A stretch of 64,000 nucleotides of DNA from Bacillus methanolicus (lineage in GTDB: Bacteria > Bacillota > Bacilli > Bacillales > Cytobacillaceae), in the NCBI RefSeq assembly GCF_008764295.1, contig NZ_VTQX01000009.1, positions 61,007 to 125,006 on the forward strand, read 5' to 3'. This document shows, piece by piece, positions 44,306-52,491 of the stretch. The notes under the pieces were generated by a model. The model worked only from the letters and a program-made list of their open reading frames with translations, searched no databases and was not told the origin of the DNA. How positions within the stretch are numbered: the first letter of the stretch is position 1; each line of letters begins with the position of its first letter. The translations under genes and the position numbers were made by a program.

Positions 44306-45295
44306 TTAATGGGCTAACATATCGCGCACAAGACCTTCTGCATCTAAATTGGAAGGGTAATAGGTTGGCCAATTGGTTACTTCCTCTAGCAATCTTTCAC
44401 GGTCATCGCCCCAATATAAGTGAAAATGATGCGATTTAACTGGGAAAATATTGTGATCACTAAACTGAATATATTGTGGCATTTTCTCAGATCCATCTAC
44501 TAATTTAAAAATAAAGCGTACTCCTCTGTTTCCTTTTTCATACGTAAGAATTTCATAGCCGTCTTCTGCGTACTCTCCTGAATATTCCTGATTATTTTGG
44601 AAAAAGGTTACCATATTATCCTCAATTGTGATCCGATCAACATCTGTTTCATATCCAACTGTATAATATTCCTTATATTCTTCTGCTGTCATATCACCAT
44701 GTTCTGCTTTATGTTCAAATACTTCATCTAAATCCCCTGATAATAGATATGGGTAAACGGACTGCCAATCACCCTCCCAATCAGACAATTCACGATCTTT
44801 TACTTGACTGTCTTCAAAATAGCCTTGATATATTTTTTTACTTTCTTCATCATGTCCATGGTGATCATCAATAACGATTTTAATAGGTGCAGATTGAACA
44901 ATAGGCTTGTGATCGTCGTCGAATAAAACAACTTTTATTTCTAATCCATCTATCGTTGCTTCACCTGTAAATGTTTCTGTTTCCTGTCCTGAAACAGCTT
45001 CCCATTGAGCATCAGCACTTTCTCTACTATACCAATGCCAATGATCAGAATCAGATTCTTCATCTAAAACGGCCGTTAATTCAATCTTATCGCCAGTATG
45101 ATAGTGATCCGCAACACCTTCAATTTTTATCCCCTCTGGAGCATCATGATCATTCGAATGTTCATCATGATCATGTTCCTCCTCAACATGGTCCTCCGAT
45201 TCTTTCTCCACTTTTTCCGTTTCTGTCCCTTGACAAGCGGTAAGAAGGAAGCTAAATAGCAACAAAGCAAATAAGCTAAAAAGTAGTTTTTTCAT
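44306..45295 (-). CDS. zinT: ZinT-domain zinc-binding lipoprotein with N-terminal repeat module
   Basis: A 329-residue lipoprotein (lipobox LLTAC, Cys21). Residues 36-52 are His/Asp/Glu-rich; 56-144 form one copy of the module found twice in ZnuA (VADHYHTGD, DHWHWYSR, VVLFDDDH, IVIDDHHGH); 150-329 form a ZinT domain (YQGYFEDSQVKDRELSDWEG, HGDMTAEEYKEYY, and the ligand stretch SHHFHLYWGD). ZinT proteins bind Zn2+ outside the cell and pass it to ZnuA; in streptococci ZinT is fused to AdcA. Here the shared module may instead let the two separate proteins dock or store zinc. The start at 45295 lies behind AAGGGG and a perfect Zur box. Confidence 0.88.
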   Translation of the reverse strand: MKKLLFSLFALLLFSFLLTACQGTETEKVEKESEDHVEEEHDHDEHSNDHDAPEGIKIEGVADHYHTGDKIELTAVLDEESDSDHWHWYSRESADAQWEAVSGQETETFTGEATIDGLEIKVVLFDDDHKPIVQSAPIKIVIDDHHGHDEESKKIYQGYFEDSQVKDRELSDWEGDWQSVYPYLLSGDLDEVFEHKAEHGDMTAEEYKEYYTVGYETDVDRITIEDNMVTFFQNNQEYSGEYAEDGYEILTYEKGNRGVRFIFKLVDGSEKMPQYIQFSDHNIFPVKSHHFHLYWGDDRERLLEEVTNWPTYYPSNLDAEGLVRDMLAH

Positions 45296-45325
45296 TTTTT
45301 TCCCCTTTCTCAACATTTATGTAAA

Positions 45326-45340
45326 TCGTAATTATTACGT
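45326..45340. promoter_or_regulatory. Zur box upstream of zinT
   Basis: TCGTAATTATTACGT matches the Zur consensus TCGTAATNATTACGA at 14 of 15 positions, 31 bases before the zinT-like start. It is the main control site of the zinc operon. Confidence 0.88.
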
Positions 45341-45470
45341 TTTATACCGTAGCACTTATTTCTCCCCCCTGTCAAGATTTTTTTATTCCTTGCCAACTCT
45401 TAAACTATATTCAAAGGAATTCAACTTTTGACCATCCCCCATTTTAACATTTGTTAAATCAAACGATTCT

Positions 45471-45512
45471 GCTTCATTTCGTATGAATACAAGGTTTCTC
45501 ACGAAATGAAGC
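45471..45512. repeat. Perfect 12-bp inverted repeat between the zinc and van operons
   Basis: GCTTCATTTCGT and ACGAAATGAAGC enclose an 18-base loop with no T-run. It lies in the 343-base divergent gap 45296-45638. TCGTATGAATAC at its left arm matches nine of twelve positions of the VanR consensus TCGTANGAAATT, so it may be an operator rather than a terminator. Confidence 0.45.
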
Positions 45513-45638
45513 TATGCTGAATCCAAGGAAAAAAATGAGCCAAAAATCTTATTTAAAATGAGCTCTTCTCATTCAACTAAAGATGATTTAATCTATAATC
45601 ATAATAAGTAGTATGTTGTAATCATATGAGGTGACAAA

Positions 45639-46343
45639 ATGAACCCTATTTTAGTAGTAGATGACGAAAAAGAGATTGCCGATTTAGTTCAGTTTTATTT
45701 AACAAATGAAGGATACGATGTTCAAGTTTTTTATGAGGGCAAGTCTGCTTTAGAATTTATTCAAAAGAATGAATTAGAACTTGCAATATTAGATGTGATG
45801 CTGCCAGGAGTAGATGGGTTTTCACTTTGCCAAAAAATCCGCGAAACCTATCATTATCCAGTAATCATGTTAACTGCAAAAATTGAAGATATTGATAAAA
45901 TTACCGGCCTTACCCTTGGGGCTGATGATTATATTACAAAACCGTTTAATCCGCTAGAAATGGTTGCTAGAGTAAAGGCACAACTGCGCCGTTACACACG
46001 CTATAACCCGAGCAACGCTGCAACGAGCCAGCCTAGTGAAAGTACAAATGAATTCGATTTCTCAGGATTAATTATCAATCAAGATACTCATAAATGCACC
46101 CTCTATGGAGAATCGCTGTCATTGACTCCTCTTGAATTCTCTATTCTTTGGTATTTATGTGCAAACAGAGGGAAGGTCGTATCCTCTGAAGAACTATTCG
46201 AAGCCGTTTGGGGTGAAAAATACATTGATAATAATAATACCGTGATGGCCCATATCGCTCGGCTGAGAGAGAAAATGAAAGAACCATCAAGAAAGCCGAA
46301 GTTTATTAAAACTGTTTGGGGGGTTGGCTATACCATTGAATAA
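45639..46343 (+). CDS. vanR: VanR-type response regulator
   Basis: A 234-residue OmpR-family regulator: receiver domain with phospho-acceptor Asp52 (LAILDVMLPG) and Lys near 101 (YITKPFNP), winged helix at about 130-232 (TPLEFSILWYLCANRG, TVWGVGYTIE). Sequence and context mark it as VanR of a glycopeptide-resistance operon: it is followed by vanS and D-Ala-D-Ser genes. GAGGTGAC lies before the ATG. Phosphorylated VanR should bind the two TCGTAAGA boxes found before vanG. Confidence 0.9.
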   Translation: MNPILVVDDEKEIADLVQFYLTNEGYDVQVFYEGKSALEFIQKNELELAILDVMLPGVDGFSLCQKIRETYHYPVIMLTAKIEDIDKITGLTLGADDYITKPFNPLEMVARVKAQLRRYTRYNPSNAATSQPSESTNEFDFSGLIINQDTHKCTLYGESLSLTPLEFSILWYLCANRGKVVSSEELFEAVWGEKYIDNNNTVMAHIARLREKMKEPSRKPKFIKTVWGVGYTIE

Positions 46344-47427
46344 TCAAGAGGTAAGCACAGGATTAACAGGAAAAATGTTTTTGCGTTTTTTCATTGCGAT
46401 TACCGTTTTTACAGTAGGATTGATCTCACTCTTTATTGGATCAGCTTATGTATTAAGCTTCTTTACTTGGTATCAAGACGACTTTTTATATCGTATTCTT
46501 AACCTTATTAATCAGAACCGAATTGCATTCATCTTAACCGTTTGGGTGATTGGTTTTCTGTTCATTTTCCTTTATTATTGGAGAAAGACATTAGCCTATA
46601 TCGATACCGTTGTCAACGCGAGCAATATGCTCGTTTCTAATAATGATGAATACATCTATCTTCCTGCTGAGTTAAGACAAGTTGAAGAACGAATGAATTC
46701 GATTAAACAGGAGTCTATTCGCAATGCCAGATTGGCGAAAGAAGCAGAACAGCGCAAAAATGATTTACTTGTATACTTAGCACATGATCTAAAGACTCCG
46801 TTGACCTCTGTTATTGGCTATATCACATTGCTGAGGGATGAGCAGCAAATCTCTCCAGAGCTTCGAGAAAAATATTTAGCCATTTCTTTAAACAAAGCTG
46901 AGCGACTGGAAGATTTAATTAATGAGTTTTTTGAAATTACAAGGTTCAATTTAACTGAGCTTAGCCCAGAAATGAGTCAAGTTAATTTAACAAGAATGCT
47001 TGAACAAATAACGTATGAATTTAATCCACTTTTTGCTGAGAAGAACTTAACTTATCAATTAGAAATTGAGGCAAATCTTGAAATTGCATGTGATATCGAC
47101 AAAATGGAGCGGGTCTTCGATAATTTAATCCGTAATGCGATTAACTACAGCTATGAGCATAGCACTATCTTGATCCGCTCAACGAAGGATGAGAAGTTCG
47201 TCCAGCTCCATTTTATCAATCATGGGCGAACAATTCCTCAAGATAAGCTCGCTCGCATCTTCGAACAATTTTATCGCCTCGATACTTCCCGCGCCACAAA
47301 AACGGGAGGAGCGGGGCTTGGTCTTGCAATCGCTAAAGAAATTGTTGAATTACACGGAGGCACTATCCTGGCCAACAGTGAAGATGAAAAAGTCGAATTT
47401 ATGGTAAAACTGCCTATCGAATCGTAA
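46336..47427 (+). CDS. vanS: VanS-type sensor histidine kinase
   Basis: A 363-residue membrane kinase: two membrane segments (about 14-40 and 65-85), HAMP-like linker, H-box YLAHDLKTPLTSVIGY, N-box NLIRNAINYS, a modified G1 (NHGRTIP) and GGAGLGLAIAKEIVELHGG, all as in VanS. It should sense glycopeptides or their effect on the wall and phosphorylate VanR. The start is a TTG overlapping the vanR stop; 46336 is chosen, with TTG 46324 four codons earlier as an alternative. The stop codon lies within the first VanR box of the next promoter. Confidence 0.88.
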   Translation: MNNQEVSTGLTGKMFLRFFIAITVFTVGLISLFIGSAYVLSFFTWYQDDFLYRILNLINQNRIAFILTVWVIGFLFIFLYYWRKTLAYIDTVVNASNMLVSNNDEYIYLPAELRQVEERMNSIKQESIRNARLAKEAEQRKNDLLVYLAHDLKTPLTSVIGYITLLRDEQQISPELREKYLAISLNKAERLEDLINEFFEITRFNLTELSPEMSQVNLTRMLEQITYEFNPLFAEKNLTYQLEIEANLEIACDIDKMERVFDNLIRNAINYSYEHSTILIRSTKDEKFVQLHFINHGRTIPQDKLARIFEQFYRLDTSRATKTGGAGLGLAIAKEIVELHGGTILANSEDEKVEFMVKLPIES

Positions 47428-47463
47428 GAAATTCGTAAGATTTTTTTCAGAAAAACGTATTAA
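47422..47463 (+). promoter_or_regulatory. Two VanR boxes and promoter of the vanG-vanXY-vanT genes
   Basis: TCGTAAGAAATT (47422-47433) is an exact match to the VanR consensus TCGTANGAAATT known from the vanA system; TCGTAAGATTTT (47433-47444) follows 11 bases later. A -10-like TATTAA at 47458-47463 lies downstream with no good -35, as expected for an activated promoter. The first box covers the vanS stop codon. Confidence 0.72.
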
Positions 47464-47487
47464 TTCCTTGATAATAAACGAAAAAAT

Positions 47488-47544
47488 AACACTTTATGTT
47501 TTAGTACGATAAATGTGCGAAACATAAAGTGTTTTTATTTTATT
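47488..47544 (+). terminator. Terminator-like hairpin (possible attenuator) in the vanG leader
   Basis: AACACTTTATGTTT (47488-47501) and AAACATAAAGTGTT (47520-47533) form a perfect 14-bp stem with an 18-base loop, followed by TTTATTTTATT and then immediately by the AGGAGG ribosome site of vanG at 47545. A transcript started by the VanR-box promoter must read through it. It could end vanRS transcripts, or attenuate vanG expression. Confidence 0.75.
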
Positions 47545-47560
47545 AGGAGGAATGAATTCA

Positions 47561-48613
47561 ATGGAAAAAATAAGTGTAGCAGTTATTTTTGGCGGCTGTT
47601 CAAATGAATACGAAGTATCCCTTCAATCTGCCTATTCGGTCCTGTCCCATATGGATCTTGATAAGTACGAACTGACTTTAATCGGTATTACGAAAGCTGG
47701 AGCTTGGTACAAATATAACGGCAGCTTAGATAATATTCAGCAAGATACATGGTGGAGCGATAAAGATAATTGTATATCCGTTACCTTCTCACCAAACAGA
47801 TATGACAATAAATTAATCGAATATAAGCAAGGGCAATTGATAGAAACAACGATCGATATCGTTTTTCCAGTTCTGCATGGTAAAAATGGCGAAGATGGTA
47901 CACTACAAGGATATTTAGAATTAATTGGAATTCCGTTCGTTGGTTGTGATACCTTCTCGTCTGCATTATGTATGGACAAGGATAGCGCTCATAAATTAGT
48001 GGAACATGAAGGAATTCGCACACCAGCCTCCATCGTTTTTACAAAAAGGCAAATAAAAGAGCAAATCGCCACAGCAACTAAGAAGCTTCATTATCCACTT
48101 TTTGTTAAACCAGTAAAATCTGGTTCCTCCATCGGGATCACCCTTGTGAAGGAAGAGAAAGAATTACCTAAAGCGATCGCGGCCGCATTTTGTCATGATG
48201 AACGTGTTATTGTTGAAGAATTGATTGAAGGGTTTGAGGTTGGGTGTGCGATCCTAGGAAATGATGAACTGCTTATTGGTGAAGTCGATGAAATCGAATT
48301 AGAAAAAGGCTATTTTGATTTCAATGAAAAATACTCGCTTGCAACTTCCCGTATTCACATGCCCGCCCGCATTGACGCTGATACTGCATTAAAAGTTAAA
48401 AGAACAGCGAAAAAAATCTATCGCACTCTTGGATGTAGAGGATTAGCGCGGGTAGATATGTTTATTACAAAAAATCAAGATATTGTCTTTAACGAGGTCA
48501 ATACATTTCCTGGCTTCACAGACCATAGCCGCTATCCAAATATGATGAAAGGAATTGGATTAACGTTTTCAGCCATCATTGATAAAGTGATCCAATTAGG
48601 GTTAGAGCGATGA
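47561..48613 (+). CDS. vanG: D-alanine--D-serine ligase, VanG type
   Basis: A 350-residue ATP-grasp ligase. It has the Ddl N-terminal motif FGGCSNEYEVSLQSAYSVL, ATP-binding KPVKSGSSIG, the omega-loop segment FDFNEKYSL and the C-terminal EVNTFPGFTDHSRYPNMM, which is close to the Van ligases (VanA, VanC, VanG) rather than to housekeeping Ddl. The EKYSL omega loop and the co-encoded serine racemase point to D-Ala-D-Ser rather than D-Ala-D-Lac. Size agrees with enterococcal VanG (about 349). I start at the second ATG (47561), ten bases after AGGAGG. Stop overlaps vanXY by ATGA. Confidence 0.9.
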   Translation: MEKISVAVIFGGCSNEYEVSLQSAYSVLSHMDLDKYELTLIGITKAGAWYKYNGSLDNIQQDTWWSDKDNCISVTFSPNRYDNKLIEYKQGQLIETTIDIVFPVLHGKNGEDGTLQGYLELIGIPFVGCDTFSSALCMDKDSAHKLVEHEGIRTPASIVFTKRQIKEQIATATKKLHYPLFVKPVKSGSSIGITLVKEEKELPKAIAAAFCHDERVIVEELIEGFEVGCAILGNDELLIGEVDEIELEKGYFDFNEKYSLATSRIHMPARIDADTALKVKRTAKKIYRTLGCRGLARVDMFITKNQDIVFNEVNTFPGFTDHSRYPNMMKGIGLTFSAIIDKVIQLGLER

Positions 48614-49377
48614 GAACATTAACATTGCATAAAGCTGATGTCTTCAACGGATATTTAGTGTTAGTCAATCGCGCTCACCCCATTAAACCTTCACGACTAA
48701 AAAGCGCAAACACTCTCGCACCTTGTCTCGCAATGAACGATGAGGTTTTGCTTGAAAGAAGAGCCGCCGCCTCCCTCAACCAATTAATCGATGAGGTAGG
48801 CTGTCGAAAACAAATCGTTTCCGTCAGCGGATTCAGAAGCAAAGAAGAACAGGAAGCACTATTCTCCAATTCTCTCAGACAAAATGGCAGGACATTTACT
48901 GAACAATATGTTGCTTATCCGAATTGCAGTGAACACCAAACAGGGCTTGCGATTGATTTAGGAGAAAATCAAGATGTCATTGATTTTATACGCCCTTCTT
49001 TCCCTTATACTGGAGTTTTTGCGCAATTTCGAACACTTGCTGCAGATTACGGATTTATAGAAAGGTATGGACAAGGAAAAGAAGCAATAACAGGAATATC
49101 TCACGAACCGTGGCATTTTCGCTATGTCGGCTATCCACACGCAAAAATTATCAAGCAACATGATTTTTGCCTTGAAGAATATATTCAGTTTCTTTATGAT
49201 TATCCATTCAGCGGGCAGCCTTATACATTTTCAGAAAGAGAAACACAATTTGATATTTCTTATATTAGGGCAATTGAACCATTTACAACCATAGAGATAC
49301 CGGAACGCAGCTTATACCAACTCTCTGGCAATAATGTTGATGGCTTTATATTAACAACTTGGAGTGCACCGCAATGA
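48610..49377 (+). CDS. vanXY: D,D-dipeptidase/D,D-carboxypeptidase VanXY
   Basis: A 255-residue zinc peptidase of family M15B. Zinc and catalytic motifs are SEHQTGLAIDLG (His and Asp ligands) and EPWHFRYVG (catalytic Glu, His ligand). VanXY removes D-Ala-D-Ala dipeptide and terminal D-Ala of existing precursors, so that D-Ala-D-Ser ends dominate. The length matches VanXY of the VanG type (about 254) more than VanXY of VanC (about 190). There is no signal peptide, so it acts in the cytoplasm. It overlaps vanG and vanT by four bases at each end. Confidence 0.9.
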   Translation: MRTLTLHKADVFNGYLVLVNRAHPIKPSRLKSANTLAPCLAMNDEVLLERRAAASLNQLIDEVGCRKQIVSVSGFRSKEEQEALFSNSLRQNGRTFTEQYVAYPNCSEHQTGLAIDLGENQDVIDFIRPSFPYTGVFAQFRTLAADYGFIERYGQGKEAITGISHEPWHFRYVGYPHAKIIKQHDFCLEEYIQFLYDYPFSGQPYTFSERETQFDISYIRAIEPFTTIEIPERSLYQLSGNNVDGFILTTWSAPQ

Positions 49378-51506
49378 GATTGAAAAATGACACAGGTGCA
49401 TTGGATCCATTCAGATTAATCGCTGCTTTCCTAGTGATCGCAAACCATACCTCCCCCCTTCTTTCATTTGGGGAGAATGCTGATTTTATTTTAACGCGAA
49501 TCATCGCTAGAACAGCCGTTCCATTTTTCCTTATGGTGAGCGGATATTTTCTCTATAAATATATTAAAAATGGAGACAACTCGTATATTCTTGCCTTTTG
49601 TAAAAAAATTGCCCTGTTATATGCTTTCTCCATTATATTATTTTTACCGCTTAATCTATATGCTGGGCATTACAAAGGAGAGAATTGGTGGATCACCTTC
49701 ATAAAAGATCTTTTCATTGACGGCACTTTCTATCATTTGTGGTATTTCCCAGGCTTGATCCTCGGAATATTGATCGTTCAATTATGTGTAAGGAAGCTTG
49801 GGCTCCACTTAACTTTACTCATTTCGATTTTTCTATATCTGTTCGGATTGTTTGGAGATAGTTACTACGGCATAGCAACACAAATCACGTTCATTGACAC
49901 GTTTTATGATGGCATTTTTTCTATCACAGATTATACAAGAAACGGTTTATTTATGGTACCTATCTTTCTAACAATGGGAATGCTGATCTATCAAGGGCGC
50001 AAATCTTCATCATTTAAAAATAATTTATTATGGTTCATTGTATCTTTTGTCCTGTTAGTAGTTGAAGGGCTTTGGCTTCATGCCCATTCCTGGCAACGTC
50101 ATGATAGTATGTATATCATGTTAGTTCCAACCATGTACTATCTATTTCTCATTCTCCTGCAATTAAATGGAAAAAGCAGTAAACAATTGCGAAACATTGC
50201 AACTATCATGTATATTATTCATCCTTGGATGATTGTCGTCGTACGATTCACTGCTGATCTTTTTAAATTAGAGCATTTATTTATTGAAAATAGTTTCGTG
50301 CATTATGCGACGGTTAGTGTACTTTCTTTTCTTATGGCTGCCTTTTTAAGTTGGGGCATTAAGTGGAGAAAACAAACCCCATCCCCAACCGGTAGGGCTT
50401 GGATTGAAATTGATTTACAGGCATTGCGAGAAAATATTGAGAGTTTGAGAAAGCTCCTGCCGGGAACTACAAAATTGATGGCAGTAGTAAAAGCGAATGC
50501 CTATGGTCATGGCGCAGTTAAAGTAGCAAAAGAATTAAACGAGAACGGAATTAACTCATTTGCAGTCGCTACTTTGGCTGAAGGTATTCAGTTAAGAAAA
50601 AATAGAGTCAAAGGGGAAATCCTCGTTCTCGGTTATACCAATCCAGAGGATATCCATTTTCTTAAAAGGTACCGATTAACGCAGACAATCATCGGACTTT
50701 CTTACGCTAGAGAATTAAACAAATATGGAATCGGGCTAGATGTTCAGGTGAAACTGGACACGGGCATGCATCGACTGGGTGTTGATGCCTCACAGCTTAC
50801 CGAACTAAAAAGAATTTATCGCTGTCAGCATTTAAAAATTAGAGGGATTTATTCGCATCTATCTGTATCCGATAGCTTAGAACCGGAAGATATTAGCTCA
50901 ACTAACGAACAAATTGCTAAATATAATCAGACGATTGAATGGCTGCAATCCCAACAGCTGCGCATCGGCAGACGACATATACAGGCAAGCTATGGATTAT
51001 TGAATTATCCTGATTTGCAGTATGATTATGTTCGTGCCGGCATCGCGCTTTATGGTATCCTAAGCAATAACGATGAGGTCGTTTCCAAAGTGGAACTGAA
51101 GCCCGTTTTAGCTATCAAAGCAAGAGTTGCGATGGTAAAGCATGTCCCACCTGGCGAGTTTGTCAGTTATGGCAAAGCATATGCAGCTAAAGAAATGATG
51201 ATAACAGCAGTCGTCACGATTGGTTATGCAGATGGACTGCCGAGAAACTTAAATCATGGACATGTTCTCATTCACGGTCAAAAGGCGCCTATTATCGGAA
51301 GAATCTGTATGGATCAGCTCATCGTCGACGTATCCGATTTAGCTAATGTCCAAACCAATGACGTCGTTACCATTATTGGAAAAGACGGATCAGAACGGAT
51401 TACTTCCGAAGAGGTTGCTGAAAAAAGTGGTACCATTACGAATGAGCTCTTGAGCAGACTCGGTTCTAGACTGAATTATATATACAAGAATCCCTTCTTC
51501 CAATAA
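49374..51506 (+). CDS. vanT: Membrane serine/alanine racemase VanT
   Basis: A 710-residue two-domain protein. Residues 1-345 form an acyltransferase-3-like membrane domain with about ten helices (DPFRLIAAFLVIANHTSP at the start), thought to import L-Ser in VanT proteins. Residues 350-710 form an alanine-racemase domain with the PLP Lys373 (VVKANAYGHG) and catalytic Tyr599 (FVSYGKAY). It supplies D-Ser to VanG. The ATG at 49374 has GGAG nine bases upstream and overlaps the vanXY stop. It closes the operon. Confidence 0.92.
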   Translation: MRLKNDTGALDPFRLIAAFLVIANHTSPLLSFGENADFILTRIIARTAVPFFLMVSGYFLYKYIKNGDNSYILAFCKKIALLYAFSIILFLPLNLYAGHYKGENWWITFIKDLFIDGTFYHLWYFPGLILGILIVQLCVRKLGLHLTLLISIFLYLFGLFGDSYYGIATQITFIDTFYDGIFSITDYTRNGLFMVPIFLTMGMLIYQGRKSSSFKNNLLWFIVSFVLLVVEGLWLHAHSWQRHDSMYIMLVPTMYYLFLILLQLNGKSSKQLRNIATIMYIIHPWMIVVVRFTADLFKLEHLFIENSFVHYATVSVLSFLMAAFLSWGIKWRKQTPSPTGRAWIEIDLQALRENIESLRKLLPGTTKLMAVVKANAYGHGAVKVAKELNENGINSFAVATLAEGIQLRKNRVKGEILVLGYTNPEDIHFLKRYRLTQTIIGLSYARELNKYGIGLDVQVKLDTGMHRLGVDASQLTELKRIYRCQHLKIRGIYSHLSVSDSLEPEDISSTNEQIAKYNQTIEWLQSQQLRIGRRHIQASYGLLNYPDLQYDYVRAGIALYGILSNNDEVVSKVELKPVLAIKARVAMVKHVPPGEFVSYGKAYAAKEMMITAVVTIGYADGLPRNLNHGHVLIHGQKAPIIGRICMDQLIVDVSDLANVQTNDVVTIIGKDGSERITSEEVAEKSGTITNELLSRLGSRLNYIYKNPFFQ

Positions 51507-51701
51507 ATTGCTTTATTTGTCGGGGTACTGAATTCGTCTGCTATTTATATTATGATTCAAAATATAACTTAAATTCTCAATTGCTTGGAAAGATCAGTTA
51601 GAAAGAATACTTTAGTACCTCAACTTTAATTGTTTCTTGTCTGCAAGCTCCTAAGAAATATAGTTGTTCTGCTATTTTCAAGCTCATTTTAACTCTGATT
51701 T

Positions 51702-51744
51702 GATGAAATGATAGGAGAAGGCTCGCTTTCTCTTTCATTTCATC
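51702..51744. terminator. Hairpin between convergent vanT and ABC permease genes
   Basis: GATGAAATGA and TCATTTCATC, with an inner GAGAA/TTCTC pairing, form a strong stem. No T-run follows. Its place in the 331-base convergent gap 51507-51837 suggests a bidirectional terminator; nothing else is recognisable there except a motif AAATGAGCCAAAA at 51803. Confidence 0.5.
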
Positions 51745-51837
51745 TTAGACAAAGCCATCAGCATAGCTGAAAGGAGTGAGAAGCCATGTTTATTTTTTGA
51801 GAAATGAGCCAAAAGAAGAGATGACTCCAATTAACAA

Positions 51838-52491
51838 TCACTCTCGTCTTCTATATGCGAAAAGGGAAAATCGATATGATAAAAACAGGATTGCACAACT
51901 TATAAAAAAACCACCAATAACAAGAAAAACTTGATGTGACAGTATAGTTTCAACAACCCCTGATAATACAGACGTAAAAGATGGGATAATCAGTAAAGCC
52001 AATATTCCTACAAATGGAATCATTGTCCATATTTTCGCTTTTGTATAGCCCATCTTGAAAAACATAGGAACCTGTATTCCTATAATAAGGGAATAGACCA
52101 ATAATGACATGCTGAATCCCAATAGAATGTCAAGCAATTCCAAAGCTTTGTTTTCTAGTAGTATCATAAAGACATATATAATCGAAATAATCATGAAAGA
52201 GATGGCAAAACTAAAAATATAAAAAATATACCTCCCCATGATAATATTGCTCAAACTGATAGACACTGATCCATATAAACGATGAAGTCCATTCTTTTCC
52301 TGTATAGCGAATATATTAGACGATAGCAGAGCTGTGAACCAAGAACCGGTAATGCACATAATCATAAAGGACGAACCCATAAATCCAAATATCATGACAA
52401 TCGCTGCTAATGTCAAATAGATAATTACTTGAGACTTCATCGTATAATAATCAAGTCTTACCATTTTTAGATACCCTGCCATGTATGTCAC
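51838..52491 (-). CDS. ABC-2-type membrane permease
   Basis: A 217-residue membrane protein with six hydrophobic segments and few charged residues (AIQEKNGLHRLYGSVSISL is the conserved cytoplasmic loop of this ABC-2 group). It overlaps the ATPase gene by four bases. With the ATPase and the YtrA-type regulator it forms a small exporter operon; such sets are usually induced by cell-wall antibiotics in Bacillus (ytr-like). Substrate unknown. Confidence 0.82.
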   Translation of the reverse strand: MTYMAGYLKMVRLDYYTMKSQVIIYLTLAAIVMIFGFMGSSFMIMCITGSWFTALLSSNIFAIQEKNGLHRLYGSVSISLSNIIMGRYIFYIFSFAISFMIISIIYVFMILLENKALELLDILLGFSMSLLVYSLIIGIQVPMFFKMGYTKAKIWTMIPFVGILALLIIPSFTSVLSGVVETILSHQVFLVIGGFFISCAILFLSYRFSLFAYRRRE

